NCBI GenBank assembly: GCA_050260355.1 | Contig: JBLNBZ010000122.1 | Location: forward strand, 1-55,783 | Reading direction: 5' to 3' | DNA from: CADEFX01 sp050260355 | GTDB taxonomy: Bacteria; Pseudomonadota; Alphaproteobacteria; Rhizobiales; Hyphomicrobiaceae | Length of the DNA: 55,783 bases | Shown: one piece after another, positions 35,746-44,769 of the stretch | How the letters are laid out: every line of letters begins with the position of its first letter | How positions within the stretch are numbered: the first letter of the stretch is position 1 | Translations under genes and position numbers: made by a program | Notes under the pieces: generated by a model | Told to the model about the DNA's origin: nothing | Databases searched by the model: none | The model's input: only the letters and a program-made list of their open reading frames with translations

Positions 35746-36493
35746 GTCCGACGCCCATGTACGCCTGTTGCACCTTGGGATCGTTGGCGACGGTCGCGTA
35801 GTCGCCCTCCGCCAACACAACGCCGCGTGTCAGCACCGTGATCCAATCCGAAAGCTTGGCCACGACGGAAAGATTGTGCTCTACCATTAGAATCGTGCGA
35901 TCCGCCGAGATGCGCTTGATCAGGTCCGCGATGCGCTCGATGTCCTCGTGGCCCATGCCGGCCATCGGCTCGTCGAGCAGCATCATCTCGGGATCGAGCG
36001 CCAGCGTTGTGGCGATCTCCAGCGCGCGCTTGCGCCCGTAGGGCAGCTCCACAGCGGCCAGGTTGCGCGCATCCGCCAGACCGACCGCCTCCAGCAACTC
36101 TTCGGCTCGCTCGTTGTAGCTGTCCAGCACGCTTTTGGAGCGCCAGAAGTCGAACGATGCGCCGCGCTTGCGCTGCAGGGCGACGCGGACGTTCTCGAGC
36201 ACGCTCAGGTGCGGGAACACGGCCGATATCTGGAACGATCGCACCAGACCGCGTCGCGCCACATTGGCCGGCGCGTACGACGAGATGTCATGCCCATTGA
36301 AGACGATGGTTCCGCGCGATGCCGGCAGGAACCGGGTCAACAGATTGAAGCAGGTGGTCTTTCCGGCCCCGTTCGGACCGATCAAGGCGTGGATGGTGCC
36401 GCGCCGCACTGCCAGGTTGACGCCGTTGACGGCAACAAAGCCAGCAAACTCCTTCGTAAGATCACGCGCCTCGAGGATAATGTCGTCAGCCAT
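35738..36493 (-). CDS. livG: Branched-chain-type ABC transporter ATPase LivG
   Basis: About 251 residues. Walker A is GPNGAGKTTCFNLL, the signature is the LivG-type LPYGRKRALEIATTLA, Walker B is MLLDEPMAGMG and the switch region is ILMVEHNLSVV. LivG and LivF form the ATPase pair of the importer. The start is taken at the ATG 36493 (MADDIILEARDLTKEF), as the 20-residue upstream extension is unlike the family. It is the first gene of the livG-livF-livK-livHM-crotonase cluster. Confidence 0.93.
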
Positions 36494-36709
36494 TGAGATG
36501 CCCGTAAGCACGGCCCGTACCAGACAGCCGCGCGCACAGTTACACGCAGCCATGCGGTTCCGGCAAGCTCGGATCGAGAATAAGGAATTCGCCTTTAGTC
36601 ATTAGGTGAATGCTGTTGCGGAACGCCGGCATCATGATGTTTCCTTATTGGCAGGGCGTTCTGTTGGGATGATTTGACGGCGTTCGGCTTTCGCACTACC
36701 TCAGCAGAG

Positions 36710-37927
36710 ATGTCGAAGGGACGGCTCGCTCTGACAAGCCGGATATGTTCATTTTGGCTGGCGCCCCTGATGGTGGCGGCAGCCGCCTTTGCGTGTCTCG
36801 GCGCGGCCCAAGCTCAGACCTGCTCCCGCGATGCTTTTGCCAAGATCGTCAATGATTCGGGCGCCGCGCTCCGACGGCTGAGCGCCGAGAGCCAGCCCAA
36901 GCTGCAGGCAGGGTTCCGCAAGCTCAAGGAGAAGAACGGCTGGCGCGAGGAGGACTATCTCGACAAGGCCAGCGCTCTTCTTTCCGACGAGAGGACCGAG
37001 GCCTTCGACCAGAAGTCGTCCGAGCTGCTGGCGCGCCTGGACCGGTTGGCCGATGAGGCGCCGAACGCCCCCGATGCCTGCTCACGGCTGGCCGAGCTCG
37101 AGGCCACCGCGCTCGAGCTGCAGGCGACCGTGCGCGCCAAGACCGAGCACCAGCTTGCCCGCCTCAATGAGGCTATCGGCGAGTCCGCTGCCGCCAAACC
37201 GCAGCCCAAGCCTCTGCCGGGGACGGCGCCGCAGGCCAAGGCCCCGCCGAAGGAGCGCCCTGCGGCGAAGGAGCCCGCCGCCGCACCGCGGGAACAGGCA
37301 GGCAAGGACAGGACACCCCCCAAGTCCATGGACAAGGGCTGGAGCGTCAGCAGCAATCAGCAGCCATCCTCTGCCGAGCAGGCCATCCCGCCGATGCAGG
37401 GCGGGGGCGTGACTCAGTTGCCCCCGATCCAGGCCCCATCGGAGGACGGCTATACGATCGACGAGATCAGGTCCGCCTCCCGCGGCTTCTTCGGTAACGT
37501 CTCGACGGGCCTGGCCAGCGTCATCGAATATGCTTTCGCCAAATTGGGGCGGCCCACCGGCTATGTGCTGGGCAACGAAGGCGGCGGGGCTTTGATTGCC
37601 GGCGTGCGTTACGGCAAGGGCATGCTGTACCTGAGGGAGGGCGGCACGCGCGAGGTGTACTGGCACGGGCCCTCGATCGGCTACGACCTCGGCGCAGCAG
37701 GCTCCAAGACCATGTTCTTGATCTATCGCCTGCGCAATCCGGAGAGCCTGTTCAGCGGCTTCTCCGGCATCGACGGATCGGCCTACGTCGTCGGCGGGGT
37801 CGGCCTCACCCTGCTGACGGACGGCAATACGGTCATGGCGCCGATCCGCTCGGGCCTCGGCCTGCGCGTCGGTGCGAACATCGGCTACATCCGCTTTACA
37901 CCGCGGCCGACCTGGAACCCGTTCTAG
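36710..37927 (+). CDS. EipA-family (DUF1134) envelope protein with an added N-terminal region
   Basis: About 405 residues. A signal peptide (WLAPLMVAAAAFACLGAAQAQ) leads a helical region of about 110 residues (KLQAGFRKLKEKNGW...LARLDRLADEA), then a Pro/Lys/Ala-rich linker. The C-terminal 170 residues are a complete DUF1134 domain: YTIDEIRSASRGFFGNVSTGLASVIEYAF, YWHGPSIGYDLG, FSGIDGSAYVVGGVGLTLL and PTWNPF. EipA of Brucella supports cell-envelope integrity and is about 200 residues long, so this protein is twice the usual size. The TTG at 36674 is an alternative start. Confidence 0.85.
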   Translation: MSKGRLALTSRICSFWLAPLMVAAAAFACLGAAQAQTCSRDAFAKIVNDSGAALRRLSAESQPKLQAGFRKLKEKNGWREEDYLDKASALLSDERTEAFDQKSSELLARLDRLADEAPNAPDACSRLAELEATALELQATVRAKTEHQLARLNEAIGESAAAKPQPKPLPGTAPQAKAPPKERPAAKEPAAAPREQAGKDRTPPKSMDKGWSVSSNQQPSSAEQAIPPMQGGGVTQLPPIQAPSEDGYTIDEIRSASRGFFGNVSTGLASVIEYAFAKLGRPTGYVLGNEGGGALIAGVRYGKGMLYLREGGTREVYWHGPSIGYDLGAAGSKTMFLIYRLRNPESLFSGFSGIDGSAYVVGGVGLTLLTDGNTVMAPIRSGLGLRVGANIGYIRFTPRPTWNPF

Positions 37928-37938
37928 GTTCGGCGTGC

Positions 37939-38307
37939 TCAGCGCCGCTTGCGCGGGTGCCGACCGCCCGCCGGCTTGCACGGACGGGCCTGAAGGGTGC
38001 ACGTCCAGCTTCCGCTGCCACGGTCGCAGCTCACGCTCTTGCCTTCCGCAAGGCGCCAGCTACCCCAGTTGTTGCCGTATTCCCATGCCGTGAAGCTGGC
38101 CCACGACTCGATGGCCTCGGCTTCCGCCTGTTTGCGGCTGCCGGCCCCGTTGCTCGCACCATCGTGGTAGTGATCGAGCATGCAGATCTTCCCGCCGACG
38201 CGGACCTGGGCATGCAGCGCGTCGAGACCTGTCTCCTGCGCCATGGCCGGCGCGGCCAAACTGCATGCTGCGGCGGCGAGCACCGCCCTCGCGTACCACG
38301 ACAACAT
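37939..38307 (-). CDS. Small secreted cysteine-containing protein
   Basis: About 122 residues. The signal peptide (LSWYARAVLAAAACSLAAPAMAQ) is followed by a mature part with CMLDHYHDGASNGAGSRKQAEAEAIESWASFTAWEYGNNWGSWRLA. Cysteines fall in KSVSCDRGSGSWTCTLQARPC, and the C-terminus is basic. I do not recognise a named family, though the SW..FT..EYG pattern looks conserved. The ATG at 38307 has a G-rich ribosome site; 38313 is possible. It is convergent with the eipA-type gene, 12 bp apart. Confidence 0.6.
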   Translation of the reverse strand: MLSWYARAVLAAAACSLAAPAMAQETGLDALHAQVRVGGKICMLDHYHDGASNGAGSRKQAEAEAIESWASFTAWEYGNNWGSWRLAEGKSVSCDRGSGSWTCTLQARPCKPAGGRHPRKRR

Positions 38308-38460
38308 TCCCATCCCCCACGTCGAGTGAACGAAGCAAGTTTCGGCAGACAATGACTGATTTGCCCGCCCAACTCTTGCGCCAGCGTGTCACAGACAGCC
38401 GTTTTCTGGGGACGCGTGCAGATCGGCGACACCGCGGGGCCAGACTCGCGAGCGCGCCGA

Positions 38461-38904
38461 CTATCGCGCCAGGATCCGCTCGAGGGCCGCACGGATCGAG
38501 GCCGGAATCGGGACCGGCTTGTTGCTCGCCCTGTCGACGAACACGTGCACGAAATGGCCCTCGGCGCGCGCGGTCTCCTCGCCTTCGCCGAACAGGCCGA
38601 TCTCGTAGCGGGCCGACGAGTTGCCGAGGCGACCGACACGCAAGCCGCCCTCGACCACCTCGGGGTAGGTGAACGACTTGAAGAATCGGCACTGCGTCTC
38701 GACCGCAATGCCGATCACCGAGCCGTTGTGGATGTCGAGCTTGCCCGGATCGATCAGGTACCGGTTCACCAGCGTGTCGAAGTAGGAATAGTAGACCACG
38801 TTGTTCACGTGGCCGTAGATATCGTTATCCATCCAGCGCGTCGGGATGGGCATGAAATGGGGATAGTCGCCGCGCCGGCTTGCTGCCGGCCTCTCAGCGC
38901 TCAT
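38461..38904 (-). CDS. YbgC/FadM-type acyl-CoA thioesterase
   Basis: A 147-residue hotdog-fold 4HBT protein. The catalytic-loop signature is TRWMDNDIYGHVNNVVYYSYFDTL with the key Asp, followed by VETQCRFFKSFTYPEVVEGGLRVGRLGNSS. It hydrolyses acyl-CoA thioesters; chain preference is unknown. It is followed upstream, on the same strand, by two RidA genes, so the three may be co-transcribed. Confidence 0.9.
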   Translation of the reverse strand: MSAERPAASRRGDYPHFMPIPTRWMDNDIYGHVNNVVYYSYFDTLVNRYLIDPGKLDIHNGSVIGIAVETQCRFFKSFTYPEVVEGGLRVGRLGNSSARYEIGLFGEGEETARAEGHFVHVFVDRASNKPVPIPASIRAALERILAR

Positions 38905-38943
38905 GGTGCAGCCTTCCTGCAGAGAGCATGCAAGCCTCGTCTC

Positions 38944-39291
38944 CTACTTGGCGGCGATGATCGCGATCTCGACCAGGCATTGCGGATCGGCCATCTTGGC
39001 TTCCACGCAGGCCCGCGCCGGCAGATGCTGGGGGTCCGCCCACTCGAGCCAGGCAACGTTCATGGCATCGCGCAAGCGAATGTCGGCGACCCAGATGACC
39101 GCCGACAGCACCTTCGACTTGTCGCTTCCGCACAGCTTCAGGTAGCGATCGACATCGGCCAGCGCCTGCCGGGTCTGCCCGGTGACATCGAGGCTCGTGT
39201 CGTCCGCTATGGTGCCGGCGGTGAACACCCAGCTACCGACCTCGACCACATTGGCCAGGATCGGCTCGAGCTCGCGGCGTGTGATGATCAT
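38944..39291 (-). CDS. RidA/YjgF-family protein (copy 1)
   Basis: A 115-residue RidA-fold protein: WVFTAGTIADDTSLDVTGQTRQALADVDRYLKLCGSDKSKVLSAVIWVADIRLRDAMNVAWLEW and the conserved arginine in LPARACVEAKMADP. RidA proteins hydrolyse reactive enamine/imine intermediates from amino-acid metabolism. It lies 10 bp downstream of a paralogue on the same strand, clearly a tandem duplication. The two share extensive sequence but differ in the active-site surroundings. Confidence 0.88.
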   Translation of the reverse strand: MIITRRELEPILANVVEVGSWVFTAGTIADDTSLDVTGQTRQALADVDRYLKLCGSDKSKVLSAVIWVADIRLRDAMNVAWLEWADPQHLPARACVEAKMADPQCLVEIAIIAAK

Positions 39292-39301
39292 GCCGGGCGC
39301 G

Positions 39302-39649
39302 TTATTTCACCGCGACGACCGCAATCTCGACCAGCAGCTTGGGATCGGCGAGCTTGGCCTCGATACAGGCCCGCCCCGGCAAGTCCTTGCCGCCGGTCCA
39401 CTCGTTCCACGCCACGTTCATGCCGTCGCGCAGGCGGATGTCGGGCACCCAAATGGTCGCCGACACGATCTTGCTCTTGTCGGTGCCGGCGAGCTTCAAG
39501 ACCCGGTCGATCTCCGCCAGGACCTCCTTCGTCTGCCCCGTCACGTCCAGCGATCTGTTCTCGGCCGTGAGGCCTGCGGTGAACACGAAGCCGTTGGCCT
39601 CCACGGCCTTCGACAGGATCTTGGCCGGCTCGTACCGCTTGATGGTCAT
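39302..39649 (-). CDS. RidA/YjgF-family protein (copy 2)
   Basis: A 115-residue RidA-fold protein: FVFTAGLTAENRSLDVTGQTKEVLAEIDRVLKLAGTDKSKIVSATIWVPDIRLRDGMNVAWNEW and the conserved arginine in PGRACIEAKLADP. It has the same length and layout as the downstream copy. The two genes are likely co-transcribed, and RidA trimers could in principle be mixed. A role in imine/enamine detoxification is inferred from the family; whether either copy is the housekeeping RidA is unknown. Confidence 0.88.
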   Translation of the reverse strand: MTIKRYEPAKILSKAVEANGFVFTAGLTAENRSLDVTGQTKEVLAEIDRVLKLAGTDKSKIVSATIWVPDIRLRDGMNVAWNEWTGGKDLPGRACIEAKLADPKLLVEIAVVAVK

Positions 39650-39821
39650 GACGCTCTCCCGTGTGCTTGTGGACGGCGAACTGAGAGACTCTTAGCACGC
39701 GCTCGAGGGTCTGCCAGCCCGGAACTGCCGGGCCGCCTCGCGCCCGCATGGCAGGAGCGCGCTTGTGCGACAAGGGCCGAAGGAAGTATTGCCTGACGGA
39801 GCGCAGGCGCGGAGGTCGAGC

Positions 39822-40703
39822 ATGGCAGAGCCGATCGTCGGATTCATCGGCCTCGGGTTGATGGGCACGGGCTTCACCAGGCGCCTCATCGCCAAAGGCT
39901 GCCGTGTCGTCGGCTTCGACACCGTGCCGCAGAGGATCGACGCCGCGGCGAGATACGGCGTGGAGCCCGCCGCTTCGCCGGCCGATGTCGCCCGCAAGGC
40001 CGATCTCGTGCTCGCCTGCGTGACGGCGACGGCCAGTGTCGAGGCGGTGATCGCGGGCGAAGGCGGCATCCGCAGCGCCGGCCGCCTCGACGGCAAGGTC
40101 TTCGTCGATCACTCCACCACCGAGATCGAGGCGACCCGGCGGCTGGCTGACCTGCTCGCGCGTGACACCGGCATGGCCTTCGTCGACGCCCCCGTGTCGG
40201 GCGGACCGGGCGCCGCGGAGGCGGGCACTCTCGCCATCATGGCGGGCGGCACGAAGGACGCGATTGCCAAGGTCGCCCCGGTGATGGCGCATCTGGGACG
40301 CTTCACGCACATGGGTGCGGTCGGTGCCGGCCAGGCCACCAAGCTCGTCAACCAGACGCTGGTCCTCACCAACTACTGCGTGATCGCGGAGGCGCTGAAG
40401 CTGGCCGAAGCCTATGGCGTCGACGCCGCCAAAGTGCCCGAGGCGCTGGCTCCTGGACACGCTGGCTCCAATCTTCTGCCGGTCCTGTTCGAGCGCATGA
40501 TCGCCCGCGACTTCACGCCTCGCGGCTACGCCCGCCAGGTGCTCAAGGACCTCGAGATGCTGAACGATGCCGCCAAGGCCCGGCATCTGGCGCTGCCGAT
40601 GGCGAGCCAGGCGCTTACGCTGTTTCGCCTGCTCAATGCGCAGGGCAAGAGCGAGCTCGATGGCGCCGCTGTCGTGTCGCTTTGGCCGGAGCAGCCCGCA
40701 TGA
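39822..40703 (+). CDS. 3-hydroxyisobutyrate dehydrogenase-family NAD(P) oxidoreductase
   Basis: About 293 residues. The Rossmann start is VGFIGLGLMGTGFTRRL. DAPVSGGPGAAEAGTLAIMAGG is the substrate-binding loop, GAVGAGQATKLVNQTLV contains the catalytic Lys, and a helical C-terminal domain follows. The family oxidises beta-hydroxyacids such as hydroxyisobutyrate, tartronate semialdehyde or 6-phosphogluconate; the exact substrate is unknown. GGAGG precedes the ATG at 39822. An MFS carrier starts 53 bp downstream on the same strand, so the pair may import and oxidise one compound. Confidence 0.87.
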   Translation: MAEPIVGFIGLGLMGTGFTRRLIAKGCRVVGFDTVPQRIDAAARYGVEPAASPADVARKADLVLACVTATASVEAVIAGEGGIRSAGRLDGKVFVDHSTTEIEATRRLADLLARDTGMAFVDAPVSGGPGAAEAGTLAIMAGGTKDAIAKVAPVMAHLGRFTHMGAVGAGQATKLVNQTLVLTNYCVIAEALKLAEAYGVDAAKVPEALAPGHAGSNLLPVLFERMIARDFTPRGYARQVLKDLEMLNDAAKARHLALPMASQALTLFRLLNAQGKSELDGAAVVSLWPEQPA

Positions 40704-40755
40704 GCGGCCGGCGCGATTGCTCGCAGGCTCAGGCCCGCATCGAGGAGCCGCTTCC

Positions 40756-41961
40756 ATGAGCCTGCCCGACGCCCGCGCGCCGCTGATCTTCGCCGGCCTC
40801 GGCCACGGCCTGCATCACATTCTGACGGGCCTGTTCCCGACTGTCGTCCTGGTTCTGGTGCCGCTGTGGGACCTGCCCTACGAGGAGCTGATCGCACTGT
40901 GGACCATGGGCGCCCTCTTGCTGGGGCTCGGTGCGCCGGCGGCCGGCTGGCTCGCCGATCGCTGGGGTGAGATCCCACTCATGATCGCGTTCTATCTGGG
41001 TCTCGGCTCATCCGCGCTCGCATGCGGGCTCTCCGACGGTCCGCTGATGCTGCAGTTGGGCCTCGCCGCCATGGGCCTGTTCGGTGCCATCTATCATCCG
41101 GTCGGCACCGCCTGGATCGTCAAGAATGCGATAGCGCGGGGCCGCGCCATCGCCATCGTCGGCGTGTGCGGCGCCGTTGGGGTTGCGCTCGCCTCTCTTG
41201 TCGCCGCCGTTCTCACCGACCTCGGAGGATGGCGCCTTGCCTTCATCGTGCCGGGAATGCTGACGTTCAGCGCCGGCATGGCGCTGATCTGGTTCTACGC
41301 CACGGGCGGCGTCGCGGATCGCAGGGTGGACGCTCATCCGATCCCCGATCCCGATCCGACCGCCAGGCGCAATACGGCGATCATCCTGGTGATGACGATG
41401 TGCCTGACCTCGATTGTCTGGCACGCCTTCGCCACGATGCTGCCGAAGTGGCTGAGCCTAGAGCTTGCATCCTCGCTCAGCCAAGGCCTGACCGGCCTCG
41501 GTGCGCTGGTCACGTTCGTCTATCTCGTCGGCGCGATTGCGCAGTTCATCGGCGGCCACTTCGCCGATCGCGGCTCGGCCAAGCAGATCTACGTCGCAAG
41601 CTTCGTGCTCAAGCTCATCGCGTTCCTGCTGGCCTTGGCCGTGACGGGCTGGCCGGTGGTCGCCGTCGCGGCCGTCATCGCACTGGTGTTCGACATTGCC
41701 GCGCCGGTTGAGAATTTCCTGATCGCTCAATACGCGTCGGCGCGCCGCCGCGGCTTGACATATGGATTGAGGCACGGCATCGCCATCGTCTCTGCGCCGC
41801 TCGGCGTCCAGATCGTCTCTTGGCTGTATCACGAGGGCGACGGCTTCGGGACCCTCCTGCTGGCTCTGACGCTGATCACGCTCCTGATCCTGCTGGCCTC
41901 GCTTCTGCTGCCGGCGGACCAGTCGGGCGCGGCGCCGGCCGCAGAGGCGCCCCGGCCATGA
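40756..41961 (+). CDS. MFS transporter
   Basis: About 401 residues with 12 predicted membrane helices. The short loop between helices 2 and 3 reads GWLADRWGEIPLM, a common MFS motif-A form, and the second half has a related GGHFADRGSAKQI. It begins SLPDARAPLIFAGLGHGLHHILTGLFPT. GAGGAG lies about 8 bases before the ATG. It likely shares a transcript with the upstream dehydrogenase gene. The substrate is unknown. Confidence 0.85.
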   Translation: MSLPDARAPLIFAGLGHGLHHILTGLFPTVVLVLVPLWDLPYEELIALWTMGALLLGLGAPAAGWLADRWGEIPLMIAFYLGLGSSALACGLSDGPLMLQLGLAAMGLFGAIYHPVGTAWIVKNAIARGRAIAIVGVCGAVGVALASLVAAVLTDLGGWRLAFIVPGMLTFSAGMALIWFYATGGVADRRVDAHPIPDPDPTARRNTAIILVMTMCLTSIVWHAFATMLPKWLSLELASSLSQGLTGLGALVTFVYLVGAIAQFIGGHFADRGSAKQIYVASFVLKLIAFLLALAVTGWPVVAVAAVIALVFDIAAPVENFLIAQYASARRRGLTYGLRHGIAIVSAPLGVQIVSWLYHEGDGFGTLLLALTLITLLILLASLLLPADQSGAAPAAEAPRP

Positions 41962-42073
41962 CACAGCGCCAGCGCGCAATGCACGTATTGCGTTTGCCGG
42001 TGCGGCCGGACATATCATTTGATTGCGTTAAGTGCGGAGCCCGGCCCGCCGTCGCCACCTTCCGGAGGCACGA

Positions 42074-42361
42074 ATGAAGGCTGCATTCGCGACCGCGTCC
42101 GCCATAGCGGCCCTCGTCGCAGCCCTCGTCCTGCCGACGGCCGCCCAGCAACCGTATCAACCGTATAAGGCGCCCTCGCCTCCGGTGATGACGCCCAGGC
42201 TCGCTCCTCAGAAGCCGGCGCTGCAGCCCAACTGCACCTCGCAGGCCGAGTGCAAGGCGCTGTGCAGCCGGACGTGGAAGCAGTCGGGATACAGCAGCAT
42301 GAGTGACTGCGCCATCTCGGCCTGCAGCCGCCTGCCGCCGAGCTGCGGACGGCTCGACTGA
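42074..42361 (+). CDS. Small secreted cysteine-rich protein
   Basis: About 95 residues. A signal peptide (ATASAIAALVAALVLPTAAQQ) is followed by a Pro/Tyr-rich spacer (PYQPYKAPSPPVMTP) and a short C-terminal module with six cysteines (NCTSQAECKALCSRTWKQ, SDCAISACSRLPPSCG). The paired cysteines suggest three disulfides in the periplasm or outside. I do not recognise the family. GGAGG lies 6 bases upstream of the ATG, so translation looks real. Confidence 0.6.
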   Translation: MKAAFATASAIAALVAALVLPTAAQQPYQPYKAPSPPVMTPRLAPQKPALQPNCTSQAECKALCSRTWKQSGYSSMSDCAISACSRLPPSCGRLD

Positions 42362-42379
42362 CCGCCAAAGCCCGCGCCG

Positions 42380-43129
42380 CTACGTCGCCACCAGTCCGCC
42401 GTCGACCAGCAGCTCCGATCCCGTGACGAAGCCTGCCGCATCGCTCAGCAGCCAGACCACGGCAGCGGCGACCTCGCCAGGCTTGACCATGCGACCCATC
42501 GGGATCGCGGCGCCCATCTTCTCTCGAGCGCGGGCCGGATCTCGCGCCGTTGCGGCGATCGCGTCCGTCATATCGCCCTCGACGAAGGCCGGATGCACCG
42601 AGTTGCACCTGATCGGCGGGCGTTTGCGCGCACCCGACAGCGCGACCGACTTCGTCAGCAGCCGCACCGCGCCCTTCGACGCATTGTAGGCAGCGAGGTT
42701 GGCGCCCCCGACCATGCCGGACACCGACGACAGGTTGACGATCGACGCCGACCGCGATTTCGCCAGCAGCGGCATGGCATGCTTGCAGCCGAGGAACACG
42801 CCATCGACATTGACGGCCTGCACGCGCCGCCAGTCCGCCAGGCTGGTCTGCTCGACGTCACCCAGAATGACGATGCCGGCATTGTTGACCAGTCCGTCGA
42901 GGCGCCCGTGCCGGCGCGCAATCTCGGCCATGCCCTGGACCCACGCCGCTTCGTCGGTGACATCGAGCGGAAGCTCGACGCGCGGTCGGCCGGCAAGATC
43001 GGTGCGGATCGCCGTCCCGCCTGCGGCCTCGATCGCAGCCGAGATCGCGACGCCGAGCGTGCCTGCCGCTCCGGTCACGAGCACGATCCTTCCCTCCAAA
43101 GGTTTCCCGCTCCCTGTCATTGCGACCAT
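42380..43129 (-). CDS. Short-chain dehydrogenase/reductase
   Basis: A 249-residue classical SDR: cofactor loop TGAAGTLGVAIS, NNAGIVILG, LSSVSGMVGG, the YNASKG catalytic pair and GSELLVDGGLVAT at the end. It resembles cyclopentanol/steroid-type SDRs but the substrate is not predictable. It starts at ATG 43129 with GGAGG a few bases before it. It is divergent from mntH, sharing the promoter region, but no functional link is evident. Confidence 0.88.
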   Translation of the reverse strand: MVAMTGSGKPLEGRIVLVTGAAGTLGVAISAAIEAAGGTAIRTDLAGRPRVELPLDVTDEAAWVQGMAEIARRHGRLDGLVNNAGIVILGDVEQTSLADWRRVQAVNVDGVFLGCKHAMPLLAKSRSASIVNLSSVSGMVGGANLAAYNASKGAVRLLTKSVALSGARKRPPIRCNSVHPAFVEGDMTDAIAATARDPARAREKMGAAIPMGRMVKPGEVAAAVVWLLSDAAGFVTGSELLVDGGLVAT

Positions 43130-43321
43130 TCCGACCTCCGCTGGCGATCCCGATCATGGATGCTGACCGCGGCTGACGATCGCCGCAAGTGCAGCCCATT
43201 TATCCGGCGGTAATACGCTGTCCCGAGGGGGGAGGCCGCCGGCCGTCCCGAGGCATGCCCTCGCCCGTCCCGAGGCATTCCGCGATCGCGGGGCTGCCCG
43301 TCCCGCCCCAGGGCGCTTTTT

Positions 43322-43346
43322 GTTGCAACTGATTTGCAACTGCAAT
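43322..43346 (+). promoter_or_regulatory. Mur/Fur-type operator upstream of mntH
   Basis: Repeated TTGCAA hexamers with matching TGCAA partners lie about 35 bp before the mntH start, in an AT-rich patch of an otherwise GC-rich spacer. The layout resembles the manganese-responsive Mur boxes reported before mntH and sit genes in Rhizobiales, so repression by Mn-loaded Mur is expected. The assignment is by resemblance. Confidence 0.55.
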
Positions 43347-43380
43347 ATGGTGCGACGCAAAGCTCGAGACGGAGATGGTC

Positions 43381-44754
43381 GTGGCGCTCAGTTCCTTGCG
43401 GCGGTCGGCCGGGTCGGATCCGGCGCTTTCCGAGGACACAGGCTGGCGCCGCCCGCGGCGCGAGGCGGCGCTTGTCGACGTGCACCGCACAATTCCGGTC
43501 AAGGCGCAGGGCGGGCGGCTGCGCAAGCTGGCGGCCTTCCTGGGGCCCGGCTATCTCGTCGCCGTCGGCTACATGGACCCGGGCAACTGGGCCACCTCGC
43601 TCGCCGGCGGATCGAAGTTCGGCTACACGCTGCTCTTCGTCGCGCTCGTCTCCAACATCATGGCGATCGTGCTGCAGTCGCTCTGCGCGCGCCTCGCCGT
43701 TGCCTCCGGCCGCGACCTGGCGCAGGCCTGCCGCGACTCCTATCCGCGATGGGCAGCCTGGCCGCTGTGGGTTCTCGCCGAGGTCGCCATCATCGCCACC
43801 GACATCGCCGAGGTGATTGGAACAGCGATAGGCCTCAACCTGCTGTTCGGCGTTCCGCTCGAGATCGGCGTCATCCTGACGGCGCTCGACGTGTTCCTGA
43901 TTCTGTATCTGCAGAAGCTCGGCTTTCGCTATCTCGAGGCCCTCATCATCACGCTGCTGGGCGTCATCGCCGCCTGCTTCACGATCCAGATTGCGCTCGC
44001 CGATCCGCAATGGGGCCAGCTCATCCGCGGCTTCGCGCCCACCACCGAGATCGTGCGCAACCCGGACATGCTCTATTTGGCCATGGGCATCCTCGGCGCC
44101 ACGGTGATGCCGCACAACCTCTACCTGCATTCGGCCATCGTGCAGACCCGCGCCTGGGGCTCGAGCGTCGAGGAAAAGCGCGAGGCCATGCGCTACGCCA
44201 CCATCGACTCGACCGTGGCGCTGATGTTTGCCCTCCTCATCAACGCGTCGATCCTGATCCTGGCGGCGGCCACGTTCCACAAGACCGGTCGCTCGGACGT
44301 GACCGAGCTCGGCCAGACGCACGCCCTGCTGGCACCTCTGCTCGGCTCCGGCATCGCGCCCTCGCTGTTCGGCATCGCCCTGCTCTGCTGCGGCCTGAAC
44401 TCGACCGTGACGGCGACGCTCGCCGGCCAGGCCGTGATGGAAGGCTTCATCGACATCAAGCTGCAGCCGTGGATGCGCCGGCTCTTCACGCGCGCCATCG
44501 CCATCATACCGGCCGCCGGCGTGACGCTGCTGTATGGGGAATCGGAGACGGCCAAGCTGCTCATTCTGAGCCAGGTGATCTTGAGCCTTCAGCTGCCGTT
44601 CGCGGTCGTGCCCCTGGTTCAGTTCACCGCCAGCAAGGCCAAGATGGGGGAGCTCGTCGCACCCCTCTGGCTGGTTGCCTTCGCCGGTCTGATTGCTGCG
44701 GCGATCATTGCGCTCAATCTCAAGCTGCTGTGGGATACCGCGGTGGGCGCATAG
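43381..44754 (+). CDS. mntH: NRAMP-family divalent metal transporter MntH
   Basis: About 457 residues with 11 predicted helices. The metal-binding DPGN motif is Asp66-Asn69 (GYMDPGNWATSLAGGS), and helix 6 carries ATVMPHNLYLHS. NRAMP proteins import Mn(II) with protons. The ATG at 43375 abuts the GGAG site, so the GTG at 43381, 6 bases from it, is the more likely start. The candidate Mur operator supports manganese as the main substrate and regulation by manganese status. Confidence 0.93.
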   Translation: MALSSLRRSAGSDPALSEDTGWRRPRREAALVDVHRTIPVKAQGGRLRKLAAFLGPGYLVAVGYMDPGNWATSLAGGSKFGYTLLFVALVSNIMAIVLQSLCARLAVASGRDLAQACRDSYPRWAAWPLWVLAEVAIIATDIAEVIGTAIGLNLLFGVPLEIGVILTALDVFLILYLQKLGFRYLEALIITLLGVIAACFTIQIALADPQWGQLIRGFAPTTEIVRNPDMLYLAMGILGATVMPHNLYLHSAIVQTRAWGSSVEEKREAMRYATIDSTVALMFALLINASILILAAATFHKTGRSDVTELGQTHALLAPLLGSGIAPSLFGIALLCCGLNSTVTATLAGQAVMEGFIDIKLQPWMRRLFTRAIAIIPAAGVTLLYGESETAKLLILSQVILSLQLPFAVVPLVQFTASKAKMGELVAPLWLVAFAGLIAAAIIALNLKLLWDTAVGA

Positions 44755-44769
44755 GGCGCCATGGCGGCC

